From contig CP133958.1 of the NCBI GenBank assembly GCA_036251205.1, positions 558,001 through 622,000 of the forward strand: DNA of 64,000 nucleotides, written 5' to 3'. This document shows, piece by piece, positions 36,560-46,299 of this stretch. A program made the translations under genes and the position numbers. The notes beneath the pieces are model-generated. The model searched no databases. It had not been told where the DNA came from and was given only the letters and a program-made list of their open reading frames with translations. Every line of letters begins with the position of its first letter. Position 1 is the stretch's first letter. The stretch is from Orbaceae bacterium BiB. GTDB lineage: Bacteria > Pseudomonadota > Gammaproteobacteria > Enterobacterales > Orbaceae.

Positions 36560-37582
36560 ATGAAAATATTAGTAACTGGTGGCTGTGGTTATATTGGTAG
36601 TCATACCTGTGTTGAATTAATTAATGAGGGTTATACGCCAATTATCCTTGATAATCTGATAAATAGTAAGGTATCGGTGATCTCTCGAATTAAAGCACTT
36701 ACTAATCAAGATATCACTTTTTACCAAGGTGATGTGCAAGATAGTGCATGTTTAGAGCGTATCTTTTCCGAGCATAAAATTACTGCCGTCATTCATTTTG
36801 CAGGTTTAAAGGCTGTAGGCCAATCCGTTCACCAACCATTAGAGTATTATATTAATAACGTTTATGGCTCATTAGCGCTAATGGCTGCGATGAAAAAAGC
36901 CAATGTTAAACAGTTTATTTTTAGTTCCTCAGCCACGGTTTATGGTGAGTCAGCCCCCGTACCTTATGTCGAAACATTATCATTAGGTAATCCATCAAGT
37001 CCATATGGCAAAAGTAAAATGATGGTTGAACAATGTATTATGGATCTTTCCGTTGCCGAACCAGACTGGTCACTGACTTCACTACGTTATTTTAATCCTG
37101 TTGGTGCTCATCCTAGCGGTTTAATGGGCGAAGATCCTCAAGGTATTCCAAATAATTTAATGCCCTATTTAACCCAGGTCGCTATTGGTAAACGTGAATC
37201 ACTAGCGGTATTTGGTAATGACTATCCAACACCTGACGGTACTTGTATCCGTGATTTTATTCATGTTGTTGATTTAGCTAAAGGTCATATTGCAGCACTC
37301 AAAAAGTTACATAATAAAGCTGGATTGCATATTTATAATCTGGGCTCAGGCAATGGCCATAGTGTTCGTGAAATTATTGAAACATTTGAAAAAGTAACCA
37401 ATAAAAAACTTAATTGGCATTTTGCCCCACGTAGAGCCGGCGATCTTCCCGCCTTTTGGGCTGATGCAAATAAAGCTAAACGTGACTTAGCATGGCAAAC
37501 AACATCTAGCTTACAAGATATGATCAAAGACTCTTGGCTTTGGCAACAAACTAATCCCAATGGTTATGAAGATAACAAATAA
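36560..37582 (+). CDS. galE: UDP-glucose 4-epimerase
   Basis: NAD-dependent epimerase interconverting UDP-galactose and UDP-glucose (Leloir pathway). The Rossmann motif TGGCGYIGSH is at the N-terminus. The catalytic Ser and YxxxK are in FSSSATVYGES and SSPYGKSKMMVEQ. ATG 36560 is preferred because AGGTGA ends about 5 nt upstream; GTG 36551 would add three residues. It has 340 residues, the usual length. It is first in galE-galT-galK-galM behind two GalR-type operators. Confidence 0.97.
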   Translation: MKILVTGGCGYIGSHTCVELINEGYTPIILDNLINSKVSVISRIKALTNQDITFYQGDVQDSACLERIFSEHKITAVIHFAGLKAVGQSVHQPLEYYINNVYGSLALMAAMKKANVKQFIFSSSATVYGESAPVPYVETLSLGNPSSPYGKSKMMVEQCIMDLSVAEPDWSLTSLRYFNPVGAHPSGLMGEDPQGIPNNLMPYLTQVAIGKRESLAVFGNDYPTPDGTCIRDFIHVVDLAKGHIAALKKLHNKAGLHIYNLGSGNGHSVREIIETFEKVTNKKLNWHFAPRRAGDLPAFWADANKAKRDLAWQTTSSLQDMIKDSWLWQQTNPNGYEDNK

Positions 37583-37604
37583 TCAGCTATATTAAGGTAA
37601 TGTT

Positions 37605-38645
37605 ATGACAAAATTCGATCCAATTGATCACCCTCATCGTCGCTATAACCCACTCACTGGGCAATGGGTGCTCGTTTCACCTCATCGAGCTAAAAGACCG
37701 TGGCAAGGGCAACAAGAAGCCGTTTCTGAAGAACAAAAACCGACTTATGATCCAACATGTTACCTATGCCCAGGTAATACACGAATAACAGGAGAAAAAA
37801 ATCCTGACTATAAAAATACTTTTGTATTTCAAAATGATTTTTCAGCTCTACTGGAAGATACACCGGATTCACCGAGCAATAGTGATCCGCTATTTCAGCT
37901 ACAAAGTGCTAAAGGAATAAGTAAAGTGATCTGTTTTTCACCAGATCATAGTAAAACGATGCCAGAGCTCTCATTAGATGCCATTGAAAATGTAATAAAA
38001 ACATGGATAGTAGAATTAGATCGTCTTAGCCCGATCTATCCATGGGTACAGATCTTTGAGAATAAAGGTAGTACGATGGGCTGCTCTAACCCACATCCAC
38101 ATGGACAGATCTGGGCAAATAGCTTCTTACCTAACGATATATTGAATGAAGATAAGCAACAACATGACTATTTTTTAAAATATGGTACTAATCTGTTAGT
38201 TGATTATGCTAACCGAGAGATGAAAGATGGTTCAAGAACCATTGTGGAAACAGAATACTGGTTAGCCGTAGTACCTTATTGGGCGACTTGGCCATTTGAA
38301 ACACTATTACTGCCTAAACGACATGTACCACATCTTAATATGCTTAGTGTTGAAGAGCAAAAAGATTTAGCTATAGCCCTTAAAAAGTTGACTAGCCGCT
38401 ATGACAATCTTTTCCACTGTTCGTTCCCTTATTCTATGGGATGGCATGGCGCACCATTTATGGAGGGTAAAACGCCCTATTGGCAAGTCCACGCCCACTT
38501 TTATCCACCATTATTACGCTCTGCAACAGTCAAAAAATTTATGGTGGGATATGAGATGCTCGCCGAAGTACAACGAGATTTAACGCCTGAACAAGCTGCC
38601 GATAAACTCAATGCAGTTAGTGATATTCATTATAAGGACAGATAA
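37605..38645 (+). CDS. galT: Galactose-1-phosphate uridylyltransferase
   Basis: Transfers UMP from UDP-glucose to galactose 1-phosphate. The catalytic HxH is in [13 protein letters not shown]. The zinc-binding cysteines near the N-terminus are in [16 protein letters not shown]. The enteric GalT N-terminus [30 protein letters not shown] is intact, and the protein has 346 residues. AAGG precedes the ATG. It is 22 bp after galE and 1 bp before galK, so expression is tightly coupled within the operon. Confidence 0.97.
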   Translation: MTKFDPIDHPHRRYNPLTGQWVLVSPHRAKRPWQGQQEAVSEEQKPTYDPTCYLCPGNTRITGEKNPDYKNTFVFQNDFSALLEDTPDSPSNSDPLFQLQSAKGISKVICFSPDHSKTMPELSLDAIENVIKTWIVELDRLSPIYPWVQIFENKGSTMGCSNPHPHGQIWANSFLPNDILNEDKQQHDYFLKYGTNLLVDYANREMKDGSRTIVETEYWLAVVPYWATWPFETLLLPKRHVPHLNMLSVEEQKDLAIALKKLTSRYDNLFHCSFPYSMGWHGAPFMEGKTPYWQVHAHFYPPLLRSATVKKFMVGYEMLAEVQRDLTPEQAADKLNAVSDIHYKDR

Positions 38646-38646
38646 C

Positions 38647-39798
38647 ATGAAAACATTAGTCGCGAACACTAATTCAATATTTTTGAGTCAATTTGACTAC
38701 CCTGCCGACACGGTAATCCAAGCACCAGGTCGCGTCAATTTAATTGGGGAACACACTGATTATAATGATGGCTTTGTATTGCCTTGTGCGATTAATTATC
38801 AAACCGTTATTAGCTGTAAAAAACGTAATGATGATACTGTTAGAGTAATTGCTGCTGATTATGACAACCAATTAGATACTTTTTCACTTACAGAAGAGAT
38901 CATCGCTCATCCAACTTATTTATGGGCTAACTATATTCGTGGCGTCATGAAATATCTACAACTAAAAACGCCACAGATTAAAGGCGTTGATTTAGTCGTT
39001 AGTGGAAATGTACCACAAGGTGCAGGTTTAAGCTCTTCCGCCTCTTTAGAAGTGGCTATCGCTAAAATGATGCAAACCCTTTATGATTTACCACTGTCTG
39101 GAACAGAATTAGCGCTGATTGGACAAGAGGCTGAAAATAAATTTGTCAGCTGTAACTGTGGGATTATGGATCAGCTTATTTCATCTTTAGGTAAAGCCCA
39201 ACATGCCTTATTAATTGACTGTCGCACATTAGGTAGTAAAGCTGTTTCGATGCCCGAGAATATGTCAATTGTCATCATCAACTCAAATATAAAACGTGGT
39301 TTAGTTGATAGTGAATATAATACGCGTCGTAAACAGTGTGAACAAGCGGCTAAAGCGCTTGGTGTAAAAGCGTTACGTGATGCTAGATTAGCAGATTTAT
39401 TAGCAATTAAAGATAAAATTGATCCGGTTGTCTTTAAAAGAGCTCACCACATTATTACTGAAAATGACCGTACTGAAGAAGCGGCTCAAGCGTTAGCAGA
39501 TAATAATTATCAACGTTTATCTGAACTGATGGCACAAAGTCACCAATCTATGAAAAATGATTTTGAAATTACCGTACCAGCAATTGATTATCTAGTGGAA
39601 ATTATTGGTGAAGTCATTGGTAATAAAGGTGGTGTAAGAATGACAGGTGGCGGCTTTGGCGGCTGTGTCGTCGCTTTAGTTCCTAACTATTTAGTTGAAA
39701 AAGTACAACAAACTGTTAAACAAAATTATCAATCCAAGTTCAATATTGCTGAAACATTTTATGTATGTCAAGCAAGTGATGGAGCGGGACAAGTATGA
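38647..39798 (+). CDS. galK: Galactokinase
   Basis: ATP-dependent galactose kinase of the GHMP family. The galactokinase signature [22 protein letters not shown] is near the N-terminus, the phosphate-binding GHMP motif [16 protein letters not shown] in the middle, and [14 protein letters not shown] near the C-terminus. ATG 38647 has AAGGA 8 nt upstream and follows the galT stop by 1 bp; an in-frame codon at 38611 lies within galT. It has 383 residues. It overlaps galM by 4 bp (ATGA), indicating translational coupling. Confidence 0.97.
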   Translation: MKTLVANTNSIFLSQFDYPADTVIQAPGRVNLIGEHTDYNDGFVLPCAINYQTVISCKKRNDDTVRVIAADYDNQLDTFSLTEEIIAHPTYLWANYIRGVMKYLQLKTPQIKGVDLVVSGNVPQGAGLSSSASLEVAIAKMMQTLYDLPLSGTELALIGQEAENKFVSCNCGIMDQLISSLGKAQHALLIDCRTLGSKAVSMPENMSIVIINSNIKRGLVDSEYNTRRKQCEQAAKALGVKALRDARLADLLAIKDKIDPVVFKRAHHIITENDRTEEAAQALADNNYQRLSELMAQSHQSMKNDFEITVPAIDYLVEIIGEVIGNKGGVRMTGGGFGGCVVALVPNYLVEKVQQTVKQNYQSKFNIAETFYVCQASDGAGQV

Positions 39799-40835
39799 GT
39801 AATAATATCAAGATTTCAACAGAGCTCGCCCCCGATGGGCAAGCTTATAAAACAGTGACCTTAACAAATAAACAAGGTATGAAAATTTCATTTTGTGATT
39901 GGGGTGCGACTTGGTTATCTTGCCAGGTTCCAACGGCTGGTGGATTACGTGAAGTCCTACTCGGCTGCCATAGTTTATCCGCTTACCAAAAGCAGACCGG
40001 TTATTTAGGTGCAACAGTTGGACGCTATGCTAATCGTATCACGAATAGTACCTTTAAATTAGATGGGATCAGTTATCAGTTAACACCAAATCAGAAAAAT
40101 CATCAACTGCATGGTGGCCCCGTTGGTTTTGATCAACAACGTTGGCAGATTATCTCATTAACCGATAATCAAGTTGAATTTGAATTACATTCAGCTGATG
40201 GGGATCAGGGTTTCCCTGGTAACTTAACGGTTACAGCAATCTATCACCTTACAGATAATAATGAATTTAAGATTCAATTCTATGCTAAAACAGATAAGTC
40301 AACTCCGGTAAACTTAACCAATCATGCTTATTTTAACTTAGATGGTGATGGTTCTGGCGATGCTCGTAGGCAAACGTTATCCGTAGATGCCGATCAGTAC
40401 TTACCGGTTGATGAAGATTGTATTGCTATTGGTGGACTAGCTTCGGTAACGGTTGATGATATGGATCTACGTACTCCAAGACAAATTTTAGATAATTTTT
40501 CACACAGTGCAGCAAGAAATAGAGTTAAAGGTTATGATCATGCCTATTTACTCAATCATCATCATGAGGTCGTTGCCAAATTAATCGCTCATGATCAAAA
40601 AGTTGCGATGGAAATTATGACGAATAAACCCGGGATTCAAGTTTATACAGGTAATTTTCTGGCAGGAACGCCAAATCGTGATGGCAAAACCTATCAACAA
40701 TATGAAGGTATTGCACTTGAAACGGCATTTTTACCCAATAGCCCGAATCAAGCGAACTACCCGCAACCATCTTGTATTTTAAATCCTGATGAGCAATATA
40801 CTTATCATACAACCTATCGGTTTATAACTAAATAG
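39795..40835 (+). CDS. galM: Galactose mutarotase (aldose 1-epimerase)
   Basis: Interconverts beta- and alpha-galactose to supply galactokinase. The catalytic histidine motifs are [19 protein letters not shown] and [13 protein letters not shown]. The catalytic glutamate lies in [15 protein letters not shown]. It has 346 residues, which is normal. It is the last gene of galETKM, overlapping galK by 4 bp and followed by a bidirectional terminator at 40853-40880. Confidence 0.95.
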   Translation: MSNNIKISTELAPDGQAYKTVTLTNKQGMKISFCDWGATWLSCQVPTAGGLREVLLGCHSLSAYQKQTGYLGATVGRYANRITNSTFKLDGISYQLTPNQKNHQLHGGPVGFDQQRWQIISLTDNQVEFELHSADGDQGFPGNLTVTAIYHLTDNNEFKIQFYAKTDKSTPVNLTNHAYFNLDGDGSGDARRQTLSVDADQYLPVDEDCIAIGGLASVTVDDMDLRTPRQILDNFSHSAARNRVKGYDHAYLLNHHHEVVAKLIAHDQKVAMEIMTNKPGIQVYTGNFLAGTPNRDGKTYQQYEGIALETAFLPNSPNQANYPQPSCILNPDEQYTYHTTYRFITK

Positions 40836-40852
40836 CGTGAAGTGAAAGAATA

Positions 40853-40880
40853 AAAAAACTGCCTAATAAGGCGGTTTTTT
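40853..40880. terminator. Bidirectional terminator after galM
   Basis: Stem AACTGCC / GGCGGTT (one G-T pair) with loop TAATAA, flanked by A7 and T6. It ends the gal operon and the convergent rarD/membrane-protein operon. Confidence 0.85.
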
Positions 40881-40893
40881 ATATTGACATAAA

Positions 40894-41862
40894 TTAAATT
40901 TTTGATAGATAATTAACTCTCTTTAACCACCATCTTCCTGCAAGATAGGTCAATAAACAGGTTAAAATAGAGACAGCAAAAATACTATTTAGCATCGCAT
41001 ACAGTAACCAAAGATAGTGCGTATAACGGCCTATCTCATCATCAGGCATCGTAAAGACAAAATAATACTGTACGACATAGATAGTAATAATTGAAACAAT
41101 AATTGAAATAATAAGTTGTGACACAATAACATAAGCGATTGTTTTCAACACCACCTTTGCATGAATATGATAGTTGAAATGATTATCTTGCTTCATATAC
41201 ATCATCAATAAAAACGCAGTCATTACCGATGAAAGATAAAATGAGAAATTTTGAAACTCCGGCACATCGCCATTACCTAAATACATATACACAGAAATAT
41301 AAAGATAACGTTGCAATAAGAAGTTGATTGCTAAATAACCTGTAATAAAGTAGATCAACTGAACTCTTTTTGCGATTTGGTTATCAACCAAATCCACGTT
41401 ACACGTCTCATCTGACCAATGTAAATAGTGTTTTACAATATAGGTCATAATTGCCACAATCACAAATATCGCTAACATCATCCCTATTCGGCTAATTAAT
41501 GGATACCAAAAGACAAAATTTTGATACCCTTCTGCTATTTGTATATTCCAAATAGTTGAAAAAGTATCCGTCATATAAATATCTAACCAGTATGATAGAA
41601 ATAAACTAAGCAAAACAGTAATCGCAACAAACAAAATGTTGCGGAAAGTAAATCCATAGATTTTAATCTTGTTTAAACAGATAGAGACAGCTAGCATCAT
41701 AAATAAACTAAGACCAATGATACGCATAAAATCAGGTGAATAATTGTAATTCATATATTGTGTATCAACTTGATGTAACTTACTGATTAATTGTGCAAAT
41801 AAAACACAAAATGTTACAAGAAAGCTAATAATAGGTAATCGAAAAAAAGGAGTTGTACTCAT
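40894..41862 (-). CDS. Polytopic membrane protein of unknown function, downstream of rarD
   Basis: I do not recognise a family. ATG 41862 has AAGGA 6 nt upstream and follows the rarD stop by 8 bp, so the two are co-transcribed. The 322 residues contain about eight hydrophobic helices, rich in Ile, Tyr and Met (MRIIGLSLFMMLAVSICL, NILFVAITVLLSLFLSYWL, IGMMLAIFVIVAIMTYIV, LIISIIVSIITIYVVQYYF). The short loops carry few charges, and a basic tail (RWWLKRVNYLSK) follows the last helix. No signal peptide or catalytic motif is visible. It may be an integral sensor or transport accessory; nothing in it decides. Confidence 0.75.
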   Translation of the reverse strand: MSTTPFFRLPIISFLVTFCVLFAQLISKLHQVDTQYMNYNYSPDFMRIIGLSLFMMLAVSICLNKIKIYGFTFRNILFVAITVLLSLFLSYWLDIYMTDTFSTIWNIQIAEGYQNFVFWYPLISRIGMMLAIFVIVAIMTYIVKHYLHWSDETCNVDLVDNQIAKRVQLIYFITGYLAINFLLQRYLYISVYMYLGNGDVPEFQNFSFYLSSVMTAFLLMMYMKQDNHFNYHIHAKVVLKTIAYVIVSQLIISIIVSIITIYVVQYYFVFTMPDDEIGRYTHYLWLLYAMLNSIFAVSILTCLLTYLAGRWWLKRVNYLSKI

Positions 41863-41870
41863 AATGTTCC

Positions 41871-42761
41871 TTAACGACAAGTCAATTTGCCGCCCTTTCT
41901 GGTTAAATAGGTATCTAAACTAAAAATGCATAGCGCCAGCCATATAAAGCCAAATGTAACAAGTTTTTCAACCGCAAAATTTTCTTTAAAATAAAAGATA
42001 GCTAATAAGAAAATCAGTGTTGGCGACATATATTGTAAAAAGCCAATCGTCGAATAAGGTAAATTTTTAGCAGCTAAATTGAATAAAATCAGTGGAACAA
42101 GTGTTAATGGCCCAGCTAGCATACATAACCAAACCCAATGACCAGTCCAAAATGCGGGGGTTAATGTAATCCACTCAGGGCTACATAGTAACCAAATTAA
42201 AGCAACAGGTACTAACATCCACGTTTCAACCATCATCCCTGGCAATACTTTTATTGGTACAACTTTACGAATCAGACCATACATTGCAAATGAAAGTGCT
42301 AAAATAATCGAAATCCAAGGCAGTTCGCCAATCAATATAATTTGAATTAAAACACCGAGTAATGCAAGAAGCACAGCAACCCATTGCAATTTGCGCATTT
42401 TCTCTTTTAGAACTAACGTACCAAGAGATACTGAAATCAATGGGTTGATGTAATAGCCTAAACTGGCCTCTAACATATAGTGGTTGTTAATCGCCCACAC
42501 ATACAATAACCAATTAGCCGATAACATCATTCCAGTAGTAAAGAGAATTAAAAAATATTTTGGTTGCTCGATTAATGGCTTCCACCATTGGTGTTCTTTA
42601 TAAAAGAAGATAAAAATAGCACAAAAAAACGCGGACCAAATGATGCGATGAAAAATAATTTCACTGGCGGGTAGACTGGCAATCATACCAAAATAGATTG
42701 GCGACAATCCCCATATAAGATAAGCGAAAACACCTAACATAAGTGCTCTAAGCTGCGACAT
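41871..42761 (-). CDS. rarD: RarD, EamA-family transporter
   Basis: Inner-membrane drug/metabolite transporter superfamily protein with ten predicted helices (two EamA repeats). The N-terminus LGVFAYLIWGLSPIYFGMIASLPASEIIFHRIIWSAFF and the segments ANWLLYVWAINNHYMLEASLGYYINPL and PLTLVPLILFNLAAKNLPYSTIGFLQYMSPT are diagnostic of RarD. ATG 42761 is used instead of the TTG at 42767. It has 296 residues. The substrate is not established for the family. It is followed at 8 bp by an orphan membrane-protein gene. The 321-bp spacer upstream (42762-43082) shows no feature I can support. Confidence 0.92.
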   Translation of the reverse strand: MSQLRALMLGVFAYLIWGLSPIYFGMIASLPASEIIFHRIIWSAFFCAIFIFFYKEHQWWKPLIEQPKYFLILFTTGMMLSANWLLYVWAINNHYMLEASLGYYINPLISVSLGTLVLKEKMRKLQWVAVLLALLGVLIQIILIGELPWISIILALSFAMYGLIRKVVPIKVLPGMMVETWMLVPVALIWLLCSPEWITLTPAFWTGHWVWLCMLAGPLTLVPLILFNLAAKNLPYSTIGFLQYMSPTLIFLLAIFYFKENFAVEKLVTFGFIWLALCIFSLDTYLTRKGGKLTCR

Positions 42762-43082
42762 AATCAAAAACCTTACTTGCCCGTTTTACGACCAAACCAA
42801 TATAAATCAAGCCGTCTATTGTAGTACCTTCAATAGTTTAAAGCTACATAATCGAAAGCTTTTTGTGCTTATTCAACGCCTTTTAGGGCCAATCTATCTA
42901 TAAAAAACTCGTTAAAATATTGATGTAAATATCTATTTTAGTATAAAAAATAATCTTAAATTCAACTACTAAGCATGAGTTATTTTTCAGGCAAGAGCAG
43001 ATAATTAGTGATGAATGAGAACAAAATACAGAACATCATCACTCTTTTTATCGATAAATTTTTAGTCATCACCATACAAACA

Positions 43083-43982
43083 TTAACTACAACTCTGTAA
43101 CTGTTCTAGTAAAAAATCAATTAAACATTGGGTTCTTAAGGGTAATAATTTACGGCTGGGGTAAACAGCATAAATATTATAATCCTGGACTTTGTAGCTA
43201 GGTAGCACCTCGATCAATCGACCAGACTGAAGATCTTCGCCAATAATAAAATCAGGTTGTAAAGAGATACCACCGCCTTGTAACATCATCATTCGGCAGG
43301 TATCACCATTATTACAATAGACTTTAGCTCTTAACTGTACAGGATAGAGGGTTTTATCTTGCCAAAATTCCCATAATTCATTTTTTGCCCAATGACTATA
43401 TAAAATAATGTCATGGTTTTGCAACTCATTAGGATGTGTTGGTGAACCATATTTTTCTAGATAACCAGGTGATGCCGCCGCAATTATTCGAGTATAGGCA
43501 AGTTTGCGAGCAATTAAAGAAGAACTCTCCAAATTGCCAATCCGAACGGCTAGATCATAGCCCTCCTCTAATAAATTGACGACACGATCCGATAGCGTAA
43601 TGTCTAGCTCAATTTTAGGGTATTTATCCCGAAATTTTTGCCATAACGGTGCTAATACTAATACACCAAAACTGACCGGTACATTAATTCGCAAGACGCC
43701 AATCGGATCAACTTGTTCAGCGTGAATCACCGCTTCTGCTTCAGCCACTGAATCAAGAATATTCTTAGATTGTAAATAAAAGTTTTGTCCCTCGTATGTC
43801 AAAGCAATACTACGTGTGGTTCGTTGCAATAATCGTACACGTAAACGTTCTTCTAACGAATTCAAATGGCGAGAAACAGCCTGTTTAGATAAATTGAGTT
43901 TATTGGCAGCTCCAACCAAACTACCTTCATCAATAATCGCCACAAAGATACTCATCTCAAGTAATTTATTTGATTTATCCAT
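43083..43982 (-). CDS. LysR-family transcriptional regulator
   Basis: Regulator of 299 residues. The winged helix-turn-helix is at about 5-60 (FVAIIDEGSLVGAANKLNLSKQAVSRHLNSLEERLRVRLLQRTTRSIALTYEG, here with a divergent SKQAVSRHL recognition helix). A type-2 periplasmic-binding effector domain follows (GVLRINVPVSFG, RIIAAASPGYLEKYG, IIGEDLQSGRLIEVLPSY). It is of the AaeR/DsdC-like class seen beside quinone or aromatic genes. ATG 43982 has GGA 6 nt upstream; ATG 43985 is the neighbouring alternative. It is divergent from ygiD-doxX with a 122-bp spacer, so it probably controls that pair. Confidence 0.9.
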   Translation of the reverse strand: MDKSNKLLEMSIFVAIIDEGSLVGAANKLNLSKQAVSRHLNSLEERLRVRLLQRTTRSIALTYEGQNFYLQSKNILDSVAEAEAVIHAEQVDPIGVLRINVPVSFGVLVLAPLWQKFRDKYPKIELDITLSDRVVNLLEEGYDLAVRIGNLESSSLIARKLAYTRIIAAASPGYLEKYGSPTHPNELQNHDIILYSHWAKNELWEFWQDKTLYPVQLRAKVYCNNGDTCRMMMLQGGGISLQPDFIIGEDLQSGRLIEVLPSYKVQDYNIYAVYPSRKLLPLRTQCLIDFLLEQLQSCS

Positions 43983-44104
43983 CATTATTCCACTTTAGTT
44001 GACAATTAATCATATTTTAGCATGTTTATCTCATTAAATTAAACCAGTATAGTAGTCGCATAAGTTAGACAACAGATGAATAATATTTAATTAAGGAGCT
44101 AATT

Positions 44105-44899
44105 ATGTCATCGAAATTACCCGTAGTATTTATTACTCATGGCTCCCCAATGTTGGCAGTAGAGCCAGGAAAAACAGGTCCATTATTAACCAAACTTGGA
44201 CAAGAACTTAATAAACAAGATATTAAAGCTGTTTTGATGATATCAGCTCATTGGCTAACGCGCCATAGTCCAATGTTAACGGCTAGCGTAGAGTTAGAGA
44301 CTATTCATGATTTTGGTGGATTTCCTAATACGCTCTATCAGCTACAATATCCGGCAAAAGGGTCGCCCGATATAGCAAAAGAGATACAGCAACAATTACA
44401 ACAATCTGGACTTTCTGTTGGTATTGATAAACAGCGAGGACTTGATCATGGAGCATGGGTACCATTGCAATACTTATTTCCAAAGGCTGATATTCCTATT
44501 ATTGAGTTATCAATGCCTTGGCCAATGGATGCAGCTGGTGCCATTAAATTTGGTACAGCATTAAAAACATTACGAGATAATGGCATTTTGATTATTACCT
44601 CAGGTAGCATGACCCATAATTTATATGATGTTGGTTACGATAATGGCATTGAGGCTAACTATATCAAGCCATTCGTTAATTGGGTTGAAAATACGGTAAA
44701 AAGTCATGATCTAACAGCTATGGCAAATTATCGAACACTAGCACCCTATGCCGCACAGGCACATCCAACAGATGACCATTTTTTACCATTAGCTATTGCC
44801 CTAGGTTGTAGTGATGAAGGTGAAAAAATTACAGAACTAGATGCTGGTGTTACTTATCAAGCATTAGCAATGAATAACTATGTTTTTGGACAATATTAA
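44105..44899 (+). CDS. ygiD: YgiD-like extradiol dioxygenase (LigB/class III)
   Basis: Metal-dependent ring-opening dioxygenase related to E. coli 4,5-DOPA dioxygenase. The expected metal and active-site histidines are in ITHGSPML, ISAHW, LDHGAWVPLQYLFP and AHPTDDHFLPL. The length of 264 residues is typical. A good ribosome site (AAGGAG) precedes the ATG. The natural substrate in bacteria is unknown. It is followed 23 bp later by a doxX-family gene and is divergent from a LysR regulator, a common grouping in proteobacteria that suggests catechol or quinone detoxification. Confidence 0.9.
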   Translation: MSSKLPVVFITHGSPMLAVEPGKTGPLLTKLGQELNKQDIKAVLMISAHWLTRHSPMLTASVELETIHDFGGFPNTLYQLQYPAKGSPDIAKEIQQQLQQSGLSVGIDKQRGLDHGAWVPLQYLFPKADIPIIELSMPWPMDAAGAIKFGTALKTLRDNGILIITSGSMTHNLYDVGYDNGIEANYIKPFVNWVENTVKSHDLTAMANYRTLAPYAAQAHPTDDHFLPLAIALGCSDEGEKITELDAGVTYQALAMNNYVFGQY

Positions 44900-44922
44900 T
44901 AGAGACAAATTGAGGATATAAA

Positions 44923-45321
44923 ATGAAACAGTACAATATTGATTTAGCCGCATTATCATTACGCGCAGCGTTAGGAATCATGTTTTTAGCGCATGGATTT
45001 ACTAAGCTATTTGTTTTTACACCTGCAGGTACCGCAGCTTATTTTGAATCACTCGGTTTTCCGGCATTCATGGGATATTTAACTATTCTTTTTGAAATTG
45101 GTGGTGGACTCTTTTTGTTATTAGGTATTTTAACGCAGATTGTTGCAATATTAACTGTAATACAGATGATCGTTATCACCTATATCCACTCCGCAAATGG
45201 TTGGTCATTTAGCAATACTGGTGGTGGATGGGAATATCCGGCTTTTATGGCGTTAACGGCATTAGCTTTAGTATTTTTAGGTAACGGCCGCTTTAGTGTA
45301 TTAAAATTGATAAAAAGATAA
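44923..45321 (+). CDS. DoxX-family membrane protein
   Basis: Small inner-membrane protein of 132 residues with four predicted helices (about 10-30, 48-70, 74-95, 107-127). Family marks are LSLRAALGIMFLAHGFTKLF near the N-terminus and GYLTILFEIGGGLFLLLGI. The C-terminal extension NGWSFSNTGGGWEYPAFMALTALAL is common in this family. It is in the LysR-controlled operon after ygiD. DoxX-family proteins are linked to redox and quinone biology, but the precise role here is unknown. A weak hairpin (45333-45348) lies after the stop. Confidence 0.9.
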   Translation: MKQYNIDLAALSLRAALGIMFLAHGFTKLFVFTPAGTAAYFESLGFPAFMGYLTILFEIGGGLFLLLGILTQIVAILTVIQMIVITYIHSANGWSFSNTGGGWEYPAFMALTALALVFLGNGRFSVLKLIKR

Positions 45322-45373
45322 CTAAAATAGTGGGGCTAATCTTAGCCCTACTCTAACTTTTATGAGGCATAAC

Positions 45374-45808
45374 ATGAACAATGTTTCGATTAAATTTACT
45401 GAAAATAGCACTATCTTGCTGAATTGTGTCGGGGGCAATATTACGCTTAACATCGGGTATCAAACGCTAATTAATAAGTATATTAAAGCAAGTTTACCAA
45501 CGCCTTATGAAACAGAAAATATCATCATGATTATTGAAGATGAGATTGCTCGCGTTGCAGTCACCTTACCAACAATCAACAAATTAGTATCAGATGATAG
45601 TCACCTAAAAGAGATGATAAACTATTTACATAGCGGTAACAGTATTACAACAACTCAAGTGGAATTACTGTTTAATCAGTTTGCTGATGTGATATCTGGA
45701 TCACCAATGCCTGTAAATTTACCGAATACACTATCGTTTATTGTGATATTAATTATAGTTAGAGAGTTGTTACATCATTTGAATATTGAGGGAGTTGAAG
45801 TGTTTTAA
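45374..45808 (+). CDS. Hypothetical protein
   Basis: No family recognised. ATG 45374 has GAGG 7 nt upstream, which is why it is preferred over ATG 45362. The 144 residues have no signal peptide. The N-terminal half looks beta-rich (VSIKFTENSTILLNCVGGNITLNIGY), the middle helical (LVSDDSHLKEMINYLHSG), and a hydrophobic helix FIVILIIVRELLHHLNI sits at the C-terminus. It lies 53 bp after doxX with only a weak hairpin between, so it may be read through from that operon. A strong terminator follows. Confidence 0.6.
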   Translation: MNNVSIKFTENSTILLNCVGGNITLNIGYQTLINKYIKASLPTPYETENIIMIIEDEIARVAVTLPTINKLVSDDSHLKEMINYLHSGNSITTTQVELLFNQFADVISGSPMPVNLPNTLSFIVILIIVRELLHHLNIEGVEVF

Positions 45809-45840
45809 AAATCAAATAACACAGTATTATTTGATTTTTA
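45807..45840. terminator. Bidirectional terminator before the HPr gene
   Basis: 13-bp perfect arms AAAAATCAAATAA / TTATTTGATTTTT with a 7-nt loop. It separates the hypothetical gene (plus strand) from the convergent HPr gene. Confidence 0.8.
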
Positions 45841-45868
45841 AAATACCGTTTAAAGGCAGGAATAAGAC

Positions 45869-46135
45869 TTATTCTTCACCAAAACCAGTTGCGAATAATT
45901 CACGAATTTCGGCCATCGCAGCTTGTTCATCTTCACCGTCACAAATAATTTCGACAGTAGAACCACCTTTAACACCAGCGCCTAATAACGCCATCATGCT
46001 TTTCATTTTGATAGTTTTATCATTATAAACTAATTCGATAGTACTTTTATAACGACCCGCTAATTTAACTAATGAAGTTACTGGACGAGCATGAAGACCT
46101 GTACTATTTTTTACTACCATTTGTTCTTTTAACAT
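45869..46135 (-). CDS. HPr-family phosphocarrier protein, unlinked to ptsI
   Basis: Phosphorelay protein of the sugar phosphotransferase system. The active-site histidine is H15 in NSTGLHARPVTS, and a serine sits at position 46 in KMKSMMALLG, the site of regulatory phosphorylation in Gram-positive HPr. The 88 residues and the C-terminus ELFATGFGEE resemble Firmicutes HPr and alternative HPr copies more than enteric PtsH (which has NGLHTRP). It is monocistronic between an unknown gene and recQ, with no ptsI, crr or HPr kinase gene in view. It may be a second HPr for a special PTS or a regulatory copy. I do not assign ptsH. Confidence 0.85.
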   Translation of the reverse strand: MLKEQMVVKNSTGLHARPVTSLVKLAGRYKSTIELVYNDKTIKMKSMMALLGAGVKGGSTVEIICDGEDEQAAMAEIRELFATGFGEE

Positions 46136-46299
46136 AATTAATGTCCTTATATTGCTTAACTAAAATTCAGTATCTAACAAATAATGTTGCTTATTCTCGC
46201 TTATTTATTGCCATTCGTCCAGAATAAAAAACATAAACTGGTAGGGTTAAAAGCATTTTTAACTAATTTACACACAATCAAAATACAAAAATGTAATTT

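Noticed and set aside
42762-43082. Possible small gene or RNA in the 321-bp rarD-LysR spacer
   Set aside because: Only a weak GTGATGA/TCATCAC pairing with a long loop is visible. No open frame with a ribosome site or conserved motif was found.
45333-45348. Terminator directly after doxX
   Set aside because: The GGGCTA/TAGCCC stem is only 6 bp and lacks a T run. Read-through into the next gene is likely, so I did not list it as a terminator.
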